The notes beneath the pieces were generated by a model that ran no database searches, had not been told where the DNA came from, and saw only the letters and a program-made list of their open reading frames with translations. From Clostridium zeae (lineage in GTDB: Bacteria > Bacillota > Clostridia > Clostridiales > Clostridiaceae): DNA of 64,000 bases. The translations under genes were made by a program, and so were the position numbers. How positions within the stretch are numbered: position 1 is the stretch's first letter; each line of letters opens with the position of its first letter. The stretch is taken from assembly GCF_017312485.1 (NCBI RefSeq), contig NZ_BMBA01000008.1, positions 90,318 to 154,317 on the forward strand. Direction: 5' to 3'. Shown here piece by piece: positions 19,133 to 28,500 of the stretch.

Positions 19133-19173
19133 TTTCATTATAAGTAATTCCCATCTATTTAACAACGTTAATA

Positions 19174-21177
19174 TCATCTGTTAACTTTAATAATTTTTCT
19201 GTGTTTTAAAAATACAACACCTAACAACATGAGCATTGAACCTATTGTTACTATTGCAGTTGTTCCGAAACTTGAACCTGTCTTAGGTAGCACTTCAGTT
19301 GTATTGGTCGATTTTTCCGCTATTATAAACTTACTAAAATGAGGTGTCTTGAAAGTTATTTTGTTTCCATCTACCTTAGTTTCCATAAGTTCAAATTTCT
19401 TTGTTTCCTCATTATAATAGAATACAGCTAAATTATTCTTGTCTAAACCTTTTAACTCTTCATCACTTAAAGTCAACGTTATCTCTGCAGCTCCATTAGC
19501 AAACTTATGAACTGCTGTCTTCTTATCTCCATCAACTACTGTAAGGTCAAAACTATATAGTTTCTTTACAGCTTTTAATCCCTTAACTAAATCTGTGTTA
19601 CTTTCAGCTGAAGTGCTTAAAACTAACTTAGCTGTGTCAGTAAGTAATGTTTTATCTACCACTGAAAATGGCAAGTTTAAAAGATAGTTTTGTCCCACTT
19701 TAACTTGAAGTGAGCCCATTCCTTCTTTTATAGCTTTTGTATCTGCTATTGTAACTTCTACCTTATTAGCATTAGATGTGTTTGCCACCTCAGCTAAATT
19801 TGCTCCATCTTTATCTAACTTATTAACTGCTATTGGTAAAACTCCATCTTTAACTGGACTTACAACTACTTCTTCTGTTGTTGTAGTAGTTGACCCATTT
19901 GGTTGTGTTGATGTGTTTTGACCGTTTGTTGTACTTCCATTGGAAGGATTATTTGAGTTAGATCCTGTGTTTCCAGTATTACTTGTACCGCCATTATCTT
20001 GTCCACTTCCAGTTGATGGTGTACTTGGAGTTGTTGGTGTACTTGGAGTTGTTGGAGTTTGTGGTTCAGTTGGTATGTTAATTACATAGGGATTTGTTTT
20101 ATTATTTATGATTTTGTATATATATTTATTATCACTTCCACTTTCATCTTTACCTTTAATCAACCCTGTTGCTAAAAGATTATTGTCATCATACACATAA
20201 ATATTATTCATATTAGAATCTACCTGATATTTCTTAACCCATTGACTATTTTCAAACTTATATACAAATCCGCCTTCTACTCTCCAAAAGTTGTTATAAT
20301 AATCTTTAGTAAACTTATCATCTAAGATATCAAATAACTTTTCACCTTTAGTAAGTATGTTTCCATTTACATTCATTTTATAATAAAAATTATCTGATTG
20401 ATCCTTCTTATTGCATAAATGCAAGTATATTTTATTATTAGAAACTAGTACATTTACTACGTTATAATTTTCTTTAGTTTGGTCATCAAGTTCATACTTT
20501 TTAAAACTTCCATCCTTATTTATCTTTTCTAAATAAACATCTGAATCTGATGGGTCAGTCACTTTAAATAAAAGCACATAATAATTATCACCATCAACCG
20601 TATCATTGTACCATTGAGTATTGTCTTCATATTCAACAACTTTATCATCTGGAGTAATTATGCCTTTTTTATAGTCTTCAGAGCCTATTGTTGAGTAATA
20701 TCCCCATCCTCCATAATTCTTACTAGTAGCATAACTTGAAATACCTATCTTATATTTATTACCATACTTCTCGCTTATAATTTTCTCTTTTTCAAAAGTT
20801 TTATTTAACCCTGAAACCTTTCCTTGCTCCATATCAAATATATAATATTCATTTTTTTGATTTCCTTCATCAGTGGAATACTCAAATTCCTTATAGTTCC
20901 TTCTGATCCCAATATTTCCATCTAACTTTTTCTTCACTCCATTATCAAAATAACACTCTTCTGATTTACTCGTATTATCATTAAAAGTTTGCGTTATTTG
21001 CGTTGCTAATTTATCTTTATATAGATAGTTATATGATGTTTCTCCTTCATCATAATTTAAATATTTAGGTATATTTTCTTCTGCACTAACTCTCTTGTTA
21101 AGAACCCCTGTTGGAGATAACGTTAACATAGAAATACATACTACTGCTAAACTCATAATTTTTTTTACTTTATTCAT
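19174..21177 (-). CDS. LPXTG cell-wall-anchored surface protein
   Basis: A 667-aa secreted protein. Signal peptide is residues 1-31 (ending RVSAEE). An N-terminal region of about 340 residues is rich in Tyr, Asp and Asn with recurring short beta-strand units; a low-complexity Thr/Pro/Ser/Gly/Asn linker follows at about 370-435. Next is a globular domain with NGAAEITLTLSDEELKGLD and FKTPHFSKFIIAE, a pattern seen in many clostridial surface proteins just before the anchor. The C-terminal sorting signal is LPKTG, a hydrophobic segment, then KHRKIIKVNR. Ligand unknown. It is divergent from the L,D-transpeptidase gene, and AGGGGGAAGAG precedes the ATG. No sortase gene is in the window. Confidence 0.88.
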   Translation of the reverse strand: MNKVKKIMSLAVVCISMLTLSPTGVLNKRVSAEENIPKYLNYDEGETSYNYLYKDKLATQITQTFNDNTSKSEECYFDNGVKKKLDGNIGIRRNYKEFEYSTDEGNQKNEYYIFDMEQGKVSGLNKTFEKEKIISEKYGNKYKIGISSYATSKNYGGWGYYSTIGSEDYKKGIITPDDKVVEYEDNTQWYNDTVDGDNYYVLLFKVTDPSDSDVYLEKINKDGSFKKYELDDQTKENYNVVNVLVSNNKIYLHLCNKKDQSDNFYYKMNVNGNILTKGEKLFDILDDKFTKDYYNNFWRVEGGFVYKFENSQWVKKYQVDSNMNNIYVYDDNNLLATGLIKGKDESGSDNKYIYKIINNKTNPYVINIPTEPQTPTTPSTPTTPSTPSTGSGQDNGGTSNTGNTGSNSNNPSNGSTTNGQNTSTQPNGSTTTTTEEVVVSPVKDGVLPIAVNKLDKDGANLAEVANTSNANKVEVTIADTKAIKEGMGSLQVKVGQNYLLNLPFSVVDKTLLTDTAKLVLSTSAESNTDLVKGLKAVKKLYSFDLTVVDGDKKTAVHKFANGAAEITLTLSDEELKGLDKNNLAVFYYNEETKKFELMETKVDGNKITFKTPHFSKFIIAEKSTNTTEVLPKTGSSFGTTAIVTIGSMLMLLGVVFLKHRKIIKVNR

Positions 21178-21318
21178 ATCTCTTCCCCCTAATAAACCAT
21201 TTAAATCAATAGTATATTATATCCATAATTGTTACAATAGTCTAAGTCATAATTTTCTTAATCACCTACAAGTAAGCTTTTCCTACCGGTAATATACTAT
21301 TTTAATATTTTTACCTTT

Positions 21319-21345
21319 TTGATAAACTATTTACAGCACTATAAT
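21319..21345 (+). promoter_or_regulatory. Likely promoter of the L,D-transpeptidase gene
   Basis: TATAAT at 21340-21345 with TTGATA at 21319-21324 (15-nt spacer, short; alternative weaker -35 hexamers give 16-17). The TTG of this -35 is also the first codon of the longest possible reading frame, so the promoter position argues for the downstream ATG at 21367. Confidence 0.5.
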
Positions 21346-21366
21346 TTCATAACAAGGAGTTTTTAT

Positions 21367-22584
21367 ATGAATAAGCTTTTAAAACATATTAGTAGCAATA
21401 GAAAAAAATCTATAATACTTGCAGCTTCTGGTGTTGTTTTATGCGTAGCTGTAGTAGGAGTGTTAATACATACTAATAATAAAAACAATAAAACTAAAGC
21501 TAACAACACTGTATTAACTGACGAAAAAAAGCTATCAACAACAGCAAAAGCTAATGAAGCTGATTCAAATAAAGATAAAACACAAACTGAAGCAGTTGTT
21601 GCAAAGCCAGAATCTCAATTTGTAGAGCAGAAGTTTACTGGTAAAACTACTGAGATAGTTAACTTTAGAGACAATCCAACTGAAACAGCTAATGTAATAA
21701 GTAAATTAAAACAGCGCACTATTGTTGACGTTTTAGGTAAGCAAGAGGATTGGTACAAGGTTAAATATGCTTCCAAAGAAGGCTGGGTAAATTCTAAATG
21801 CCTTAGCGAATATACCGCTGATGATAAAAAGGCCGACGAGGAAGCAGCAAAAAAACAACAAGAAGCTGAGGCGGCTGCAAAAAAAAGTGCGGAAGCTGCT
21901 AAGGCAGCATCTAATAGTACTGCTTCATCAAATAAACCTGCAACCACTACTAATCAACCCGCTGCTCCAACACCTGAGGTAAAAAAAGGTTTTAAATCTC
22001 CGCAGTTATCAAATAGCAGCCAGGTTATCTTAGTTACAACCAGTAGCATGAGTTCTAGCTATGCTAATATAAAGTTCTATCAAAAAAATGGCGAGGATTG
22101 GAACTTAAAGACTGAAACTAACGGAAGAGTAGGTACAAGTGGTCTAGCCTATATATCAAATAGAATGCAGTCTACTGATAAAACTCCTGCTGGGGTACTT
22201 GGTATATTAAGTGCCTTTGGAATAGCTGATAATCCAGGTTCTAAATATAGCTATACTAAGGTTACTGATGATATGTACTGGGACCTTAATAGTGGAAGTT
22301 CAACTTACAATAGACTTATACATAACAATCCAGGCGGCGATTTTGAGCATCTTGCAAGTTATCCTAATCAATACAAGTATGCACTAGTTACAGATTATAA
22401 TGTTAATCAAACTGCCAACAAAGGTGGAGGAATATTTGTTCACACAAATGGCAGTGGCGGAACTGCTGGTTGTGTTTCTATGCCTGAGGCACAGATGAAA
22501 GATTTAATTACTTGGGTTGACCCAAGCCAAAATCCTAAGCTATTAATAATTCCAAGTAGTGATTTAAGTAAATACTGGTACTAA
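21367..22584 (+). CDS. SH3-domain L,D-transpeptidase (YkuD family), membrane-anchored
   Basis: A protein of 405 aa from the ATG at 21367, chosen because AAGGAG lies 7 nt upstream. It has an N-terminal membrane segment (about residues 14-35), a bacterial SH3 domain (about 95-150: VNFRDNPTETANVISKL to EGWVNSKCL), an Ala/Lys-rich helical linker (about 155-205) and a C-terminal YkuD catalytic domain. The active site is H359 and C369 in HTNGSGGTAGC, followed by VSMPE. Such enzymes form 3-3 peptidoglycan crosslinks or attach proteins outside the membrane; the SH3 domain would bind wall peptide. One of very few plus-strand genes here; it ends at a shared bidirectional terminator. Confidence 0.9.
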   Translation: MNKLLKHISSNRKKSIILAASGVVLCVAVVGVLIHTNNKNNKTKANNTVLTDEKKLSTTAKANEADSNKDKTQTEAVVAKPESQFVEQKFTGKTTEIVNFRDNPTETANVISKLKQRTIVDVLGKQEDWYKVKYASKEGWVNSKCLSEYTADDKKADEEAAKKQQEAEAAAKKSAEAAKAASNSTASSNKPATTTNQPAAPTPEVKKGFKSPQLSNSSQVILVTTSSMSSSYANIKFYQKNGEDWNLKTETNGRVGTSGLAYISNRMQSTDKTPAGVLGILSAFGIADNPGSKYSYTKVTDDMYWDLNSGSSTYNRLIHNNPGGDFEHLASYPNQYKYALVTDYNVNQTANKGGGIFVHTNGSGGTAGCVSMPEAQMKDLITWVDPSQNPKLLIIPSSDLSKYWY

Positions 22585-22660
22585 GATTAATGCTTACTTA
22601 ATAATATAGATAATAAAAATTAATAAACATATATATTTACATATGCTGGTATACAAAAAG

Positions 22661-22700
22661 AAAAAGCTAGAAAGAGCATAAAGACTCTTTCTAGCTTTTT
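22661..22700. terminator. Bidirectional terminator between L,D-transpeptidase and propeptide genes
   Basis: A perfect 16-bp inverted repeat (AAAAAGCTAGAAAGAG / CTCTTTCTAGCTTTTT) with an 8-nt loop. The A/T ends provide a T-run in both directions. It lies 76 bp after the plus-strand transpeptidase stop and 13 bp after the minus-strand propeptide stop, so it can end both convergent transcripts. Confidence 0.85.
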
Positions 22701-22712
22701 GATCAATTAAAT

Positions 22713-22856
22713 TTAAAATGATACTTCTGGAACTTCTCCACTTTGAGTAGTAACAATGCCTCCATGCAATTTTGGAGAAGCATTCCCTAAAACAGGAACA
22801 GCAACTACTGCTACCAACATTACACTTAAAATAACCTTTGCAATTTTATTTCTCAT
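22713..22856 (-). CDS. Candidate secreted signalling propeptide, 47 aa (Phr/Qsp-like)
   Basis: A 47-codon gene found by reading the gap after the TPR regulator. The N-terminus is Met-Arg-Asn-Lys, then a hydrophobic stretch (VILSVMLVAVVAVPVL) and a likely signal-peptidase site near G-N-A-S. The tail after it is about 20 residues (SPKLHGGIVTTQSGEVPEVS plus F). The ribosome site AAGGGGTGATTGGGA is excellent, and 13 nt of it are identical to the site in front of the upstream regulator gene. It starts 83 bp after the regulator stop on the same strand and is followed by a strong terminator. This layout is that of RRNPP receptor/propeptide pairs (PlcR-PapR, Rap-Phr, clostridial Qsr-Qsp). The mature peptide is not predicted. 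Confidence 0.7.
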   Translation of the reverse strand: MRNKIAKVILSVMLVAVVAVPVLGNASPKLHGGIVTTQSGEVPEVSF

Positions 22857-22939
22857 TCCCAATCACCCCTTAAATATATATGTAACCATCATACCATATT
22901 ATGGTTTATATTACATTATTTAATTGGCAAAAAATTAAA

Positions 22940-24226
22940 TTATTTTCCAAGGAATGGTTCTAATTTATTTAAAAATTCAATGGATTTGCTACTATCCCCT
23001 TGTTTTACAGATACTTCCGCTAATTTATATAAGGCATAGCTTTTACCCTTTTCAATATCATATTGCTCTAAAGTATTTAAAAAGTTTTCCATAGCATGCT
23101 TTATCTTATCCAAATCATTTATAGCTTCATAAACTTTTACTAAATCTTTATAATTTTCTAAAAGCATATCAAATTGTTTATATTCCTCTGCAAGATCTAT
23201 AGCTAATTCAAAAAGCATTATGCTTTCATCACAAAATCCCTGCTTAAAAAATACTTGCCCTTTAGTGTTTATTGTATTAGGTAATGTCTGCTTACTTACC
23301 TTGCTTTTTAACCTTTGAGCTTCGGTAACATATTTCAACCCTTGTTGAAAATCATTAACTTCGAGATAATATCTACTTATATTGTTATATAAAACAGCTA
23401 ACAGCACTTCGTCTTCATCTTTGATTTCTTCACTTATATTAAAATACTCTTTAACCGCCTCTTCTTTTCTTCCTAAGTCATATAAGCTAACTGCTTTAGT
23501 AACCCTTGCTTGTATAATAATGCCTCTATTTATTTCATTATATTTGGGGTTAGTAAGTATGTTATCATCTATAGTCTTTATACACTTATCATACTGCTTA
23601 GTATGGTAATAAGATAATGATAAATTATTCATGGCCTTTAAAAGAGTTGTATCATCATTTTCTTGAGAAGCATAACTTATAGCCTGTTTATAATAAAATA
23701 TTGCTTCCTCATATTCATTTACCTTAGCCTTACAAGACCCTATACTATTATAAATAACAACCTGTGACTTATCGTCTTTAAGTTCTTTATATTTACCAAG
23801 AGCATTGCTTAAACTCATGAATGCTTTAGTATATTCTTTTTCTTCAATATACTTATCACCATCTAATTTATATATTCTAGCCGATATATCATCTAATTTA
23901 AATTGTTTAGCTATTTTTATAAGCTCTTCAAGTTTTTTGTGATCATTTTCTTTATGTAACTCATCTTCACAGTAAAACCTTGCATCCTCGTCTGGTTGCC
24001 TCGAAAAATATTCATCATCTAAATCTAGGTTAACAGAAATTCTTTTTCCTATTTCATTAAACCTTTCAGCTAAAGCTTTTGAGCTTGCTTTGCTTACATT
24101 TCTTTTTCCACTCTCCATCATGCTTATGAAGGCTCTTGTCATATTGGCACCTTCAATCTCAGCTTGGTTAATTCTAAACTTTTTTCTCATAAGTCTTATT
24201 TTTTCACTAGGACTATAAAAATCCAA
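22940..24226 (-). CDS. RRNPP-type HTH-TPR regulator (candidate peptide-sensing quorum regulator)
   Basis: A 428-aa protein from the TTG at 24224-24226, chosen because GGGGTGATTGGG ends right before it and the protein then begins M-D-F-Y-S-P-S-E-K-I-R; a GTG at 24251 would add 9 residues encoded by the ribosome site itself. The N-terminal xre-type HTH is at about 10-60 (INQAEIEGANMTRAFISMME). About 8-9 TPR units follow (residues 100-420, e.g. YNSIGSCKAKVNEYEEAIFY). Proteins of this build bind short re-imported peptides in the TPR groove and change DNA binding. The 47-aa secreted peptide gene just downstream supports that role. No Rap-type phosphatase features are seen. Confidence 0.85.
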   Translation of the reverse strand: MDFYSPSEKIRLMRKKFRINQAEIEGANMTRAFISMMESGKRNVSKASSKALAERFNEIGKRISVNLDLDDEYFSRQPDEDARFYCEDELHKENDHKKLEELIKIAKQFKLDDISARIYKLDGDKYIEEKEYTKAFMSLSNALGKYKELKDDKSQVVIYNSIGSCKAKVNEYEEAIFYYKQAISYASQENDDTTLLKAMNNLSLSYYHTKQYDKCIKTIDDNILTNPKYNEINRGIIIQARVTKAVSLYDLGRKEEAVKEYFNISEEIKDEDEVLLAVLYNNISRYYLEVNDFQQGLKYVTEAQRLKSKVSKQTLPNTINTKGQVFFKQGFCDESIMLFELAIDLAEEYKQFDMLLENYKDLVKVYEAINDLDKIKHAMENFLNTLEQYDIEKGKSYALYKLAEVSVKQGDSSKSIEFLNKLEPFLGK

Positions 24227-24253
24227 CCCAATCACCCCTGCCCCTTTTATCAC

Positions 24254-24593
24254 TTAATTTACAAAATTGCTTCTCTACTGAAACTTATTTTATACTTGTT
24301 CAAAAATCACACCCTTATACTTTTCAACACGCATAAACTAAAAGTTAAAGCTGAAACCTCATACATCTATAATTATAATACTTTTTAACAAAAAATCACT
24401 ATAAAACATAAAATAATGTTAATAAATTGAAAGTTTTCTAGTTATATTCTTAATATGTTAAATTATTAATTATAATACTATTATTGACCACAAAAAGTGT
24501 TATCATAACCAACTTTCATTAACATAATTTATTTAAATTTGTAATTCCGGTTTTTATTTAGGTTATGTTTTAAAATATTGTTTATAACATCTC
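24254..24593. other. AT-rich region upstream of the RRNPP regulator
   Basis: This 340-bp stretch separates the regulator from the 24594-25205 gene. A TATAAT is present on the minus strand at 24372-24377, without a clear -35 at 16-18 nt, so the regulator promoter may be activator dependent. No ORF with a ribosome site is apparent. Confidence 0.35.
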
Positions 24594-25205
24594 TTATTTA
24601 TTAAAGAAATCTTTAATAAAGCCTAATCCATTTTTTAGATATTGGCTAAAATCTACTTTTATCTTTATTATATTGTCTTCAATCTTTGCATCTGAAATTT
24701 TAACATTTTGAAGTTTTACTGTTATCTTATTCTGAGCTTCATCTACTGACATGAATTGATTTTCATTTTTCTTCAATTCTTGCATAACCGTGCTGTTTGC
24801 TATTTTAATTTTTCCTATATGCGCATTTTCAAGCAACATAACAATATTGTTGTTTTCTGTCTTTAAACTAAACACCATTTTATATTGAGTATTAAGTGCA
24901 CCTAAGAGCTGTACCTTCTTATAGAATATGATTTTCCCATCTACTATTTCTGCTCTAAAATCTTGAACATCACTATTTGTTGCGATAAGGCTGTTTAATT
25001 TATTTTCATCAATGTTTACATTTAAAATAAAGGTCTTAAGGTCTATATCCTTGTTTGTAAATAAATTAGTATTTGAAGAGTTTATCTTACTTGCATCAAA
25101 ATATTGCACTTCTTTTTCAGGCTTTATAAGGAATATTCCCACCCCTATAAGCACAATTATAACTATTATTATTGTGGACCATGCAACTTTTGTTACTCGT
25201 TTCAT
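24594..25205 (-). CDS. Membrane-anchored extracytoplasmic protein of unknown function
   Basis: I do not recognise this 203-aa protein. From the ATG at 25205 (AAAGG upstream; the longer frame to 25256 lacks a good site) it has a basic start (MKRVTKVAW), one membrane helix (about residues 9-28, IIIVIIVLIGVGIFLI) and an outside domain with alternating hydrophobic pattern (KIIFYKKVQLLGALNTQYKM; KITVKLQNVKISDAKIEDNI). It resembles small lipid- or wall-facing beta-rich proteins (DUF2140/YpmS-like at best). No operon partner within 290 bp on either side. Confidence 0.6.
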   Translation of the reverse strand: MKRVTKVAWSTIIIVIIVLIGVGIFLIKPEKEVQYFDASKINSSNTNLFTNKDIDLKTFILNVNIDENKLNSLIATNSDVQDFRAEIVDGKIIFYKKVQLLGALNTQYKMVFSLKTENNNIVMLLENAHIGKIKIANSTVMQELKKNENQFMSVDEAQNKITVKLQNVKISDAKIEDNIIKIKVDFSQYLKNGLGFIKDFFNK

Positions 25206-25280
25206 AATGCATCCAACCTTTCTTATATTTCTCCTGTACTTACTTGTACTTTGCATTTAACAATGTTGTTTAAATAAAGT

Positions 25281-25302
25281 GGCTATACAGGAGATTCTAT
25301 AT
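25281..25302 (+). repeat. Fragment of dispersed repeat family
   Basis: GGCTATACAGGAGATTCTAT matches the core of the repeat at 34731-34752 (GGTTATACAGGAGACGCTAT) at 17 of 20 positions. A short fourth member of the family described in the findings. Confidence 0.4.
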
Positions 25303-25412
25303 AAATTATATACATTTATTACTTTATTTATTAATATCTTACCACATTGCCTCACTGTATAGTTTTTAATCTTCCAGAAACCAGTGATTAATTCTATGTT
25401 ACGTGAAAAAAA

Positions 25413-25460
25413 GGAAGAACTGCTGTCAAAATTCTCATTTTAACAGCAGTTCTTCTTTTT
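25413..25460 (-). terminator. Terminator of the 1637-aa surface protein gene
   Basis: Inverted repeat AAGAACTGCTGT / ACAGCAGTTCTT with extra A-T pairing in a 16-nt loop region (CAAAATTCTCATTTTA), followed on the minus strand by CC and seven T. About 90 bp downstream of the surface protein stop. Confidence 0.8.
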
Positions 25461-25546
25461 AATATTCTAGATTTGTAAACAAGCTTTCCATATTATAAAT
25501 CTATAATTTATACTACTCTAATTTACTTTAAAGCTTCTTAAAAATA

Positions 25547-28500
25547 CTAGTTAGCTTTTTTATTTCTTCTTAGAGATACAAAGCCTAAAGCTGTTAACAT
25601 TAAACCAGCTAGAGCTAACATTCCTCCATTGATTGGTGATCCAGTCTTAGGAAGATTGTCAGTTGTTGCAGGTGTTAATGCATTTGTTTCTACAACGAAG
25701 TAGTCTGAACAGTGATTTGTTTCATAAGCTACATAACCTTCGCTATCAACTTTTACAGTCTTAGCTACTATATCATAGTTATTTTTATCACTGTAGAATC
25801 TACCTACATCAACAGTCTTGTTTGCCCATTGCTTTCCTACATATACCTTTGCAGTTGCCTTACCTGGTAAGTATCCATCATAAGTATATGAGAAAGTAGC
25901 ATACTCAACATCTTTTCCTGAATCAGCCTTAAGTTTCTTACCAATTCTAGTTATAAGCTCTGTTGAAGGCTCTTTTAAAGATAAATCTATCTTGTCCATA
26001 CCTGCAAACTTATCTGCAGTTATGTCCTTACCATTAAAAGTCCAGCCTACTTTGTTTCCAGTAAAGTTTAAAGTAATATCTTTGCCATCAATTGCGCTAA
26101 AGAATCTAGTATCAACTACTGGCTTTTCTTCAATACCTACTTTTACTGACTTACCTTCATAGTTGGTATTCTTCTTTTCGATAGACATTATGAATAAATC
26201 TACTAGGTAATCTCTATTACCACCTATGTTAACTTCATTTTGTTTAGTTACAGTTTCTTTTTCCTTATCAGTTGGGTCGATAAGTTCACTTCCACTATTT
26301 AAGTCATAAAGTACAGGCACTGTTCCTTTTAACTTAATATTAAAATCTTTAGTATCGCTTATCTTTCCTTTAGAAATAGTAGCTGTAAGCTTAACATCTG
26401 TATCAAATAATGGTCTTGATAGTGTACCATCCTTAGAAACTACCCCTGCTGGGCTTGCTCCCCAAGTTATAGTTGTTCCATTTGCCCCTGAGCCTGCTAA
26501 TACAAGTGGCTTAGTTACGCTGTTTGCATTATCTCCATCAGCATACTTAACCTGTAAGCTTTCCTTGTCTGCTGATACTGATTGTGTATCAGTTAATACC
26601 ACTGTCTTATTGATAACACTGTCTTCTAAAGTCACTAACTTAAAGCCAACGACCTTGTTATTTGAATCTAATTCATAAACTGCAACATACTTGTTCTTAG
26701 TATAATCTCCAAGAGCTATATCATTTCCTGAAGTATATGGGTTAGTTACTAATGTTCCAGTTGGTGCTGTATCTCCTACATTTGGTACTGCTATTACGTC
26801 ATCTAAAACCTTAACTGCTAGCTTGTTTCCTGAACCTACTGTTGCATTAATCTTAGTTGTTCCTGTAGTAGAACCTATAGTAGAAGTCGTAGTCACTTGT
26901 GGTGCAGTTCTGTTGATTTGATCATTTGTTAAAGTTACAGACTTGAAGCCAACTACTTTACCATTTGAATCTACTTCATATACTGCAATATATTTATTCT
27001 TTGTATAATCTCCAAGGTTTATATCTTTTCCTGAAGTATATGGATTAGTTACACCTTCACCTATTGGTGCTGCATCTCCTACATTTACTGAAGGTAACTG
27101 TGACTCTGAAACCTTTATTGCTAAGTGGTTTCCATTTCCTACTTCTGCATTGATCTTTGTCTCACCAGTGCTTGTTCCCTTTTGAGGAGTCACTACAACT
27201 TCTGGTGCAGTTCTGTTGATATCTTCATCAGTTAGAGCTACTAGCTTAAAGCCTACAACCTTGTTGTTAGCATCTAATTCGTAAACTGCTAGATATTTAT
27301 TTTTAGTATAATCTCCTAAGTTAATGTCTGTACCTGATGTGTAAGGATTGGTTATTCCAAGTCCTAGTGGCATATTATCACCTTTGTTTGGTGTTTGTAC
27401 TACCATTTCAGATACCATAACTGCTAAATGATTTCCTATACCTGGAGTTCCATTGATTTGAGTCTTTCCAAGGGTAGTTCCCTTTTCTGGTGCTACTACT
27501 ATCTCAGGTGAAACTCTATTTATATCTTCATCAGTTAAAGTTATTAACTTAAAGCCTACAATTTTATTATTTGAATCTAATTCATAAATACCTAAGTATC
27601 TATTGCTTGCATAGTCTCCTAAATTAATATCTGCTCCTGAAGTATATGGATTAGTTATACCTAGTCCTAACTCCATTGAATCTCCTACATTTGGAGTACC
27701 TAGAGGAGCATTTGAAACCTTAACTGCTAAGTGATTACCTATTCCAGGTACTGCATCAACCTTAGTCTTACCGTTATTAGTTCCTTTTTCTGTAGTTGCT
27801 ACAATAACTGGAGCTTCTCTGTTTATATCTTCATCAGCTAAGTTTACAAGCTTGAAGCCAACTACTTTATTATTTGTATCTAATTCATATACTGCAAGAT
27901 ATTTGTTCTTAGTAAAATCTCCAAGGTTAATATCTGTATTTGAAGTATATGGGTTAGTTACTCCTACTCCTGTTGGAGCATCATCACCAATATTTGGAGT
28001 TGCTACAGCTTTGTCTGAAATCATAACTGCTATGTGATTTCCAGCTTGAGGTGATGTTATAAGTCTGCTTTCTCCTGTAGCACTACCCTTTTCAGGATCT
28101 ACTACTATTGCAGGTGCAGTTCTGTTTATTTCCTCACTTGTTAATTCTACAAGCTTAAAACCTACAACATTGTTATCTCCGTCTAACTCATATACACCTA
28201 CATATTTGTTTTGAGTATAGTTTCCAAGAGCTAAATCAGCACCTGGAGTATATGGATTAATAACTCCTTGTCCTACTGGAGCTGGATCACCTATATTTGG
28301 TGTTGGTAATACTTCTGATGCAACTTTTACCGCTATATGATTTCCGTTACTTGGGGCTACATTAATCTTAGTATCTGCTATTGAAGTTCCTTTTTCTGCA
28401 GAAGCGTCAATTACTTTAGCAGTAGTGTTTACAACCTCTGAAGATAAAGTTATTAGCTTAAAGCCTACAACCTTATTGTTACCATCTAACTCGTACACGC

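Noticed and set aside
21319-21366. Longer N-terminus for the L,D-transpeptidase starting at TTG 21319
   Set aside because: It would include the promoter's -35 and -10 and lacks a ribosome site; the ATG at 21367 has AAGGAG.
24598-24620. Inverted repeat TTATTAAAGA/TCTTTAATAA as a terminator of the unknown membrane-anchored protein gene
   Set aside because: It lies inside the last codons of the gene (F-I-K-D-F-F-N-K) and has no following T-run of note.
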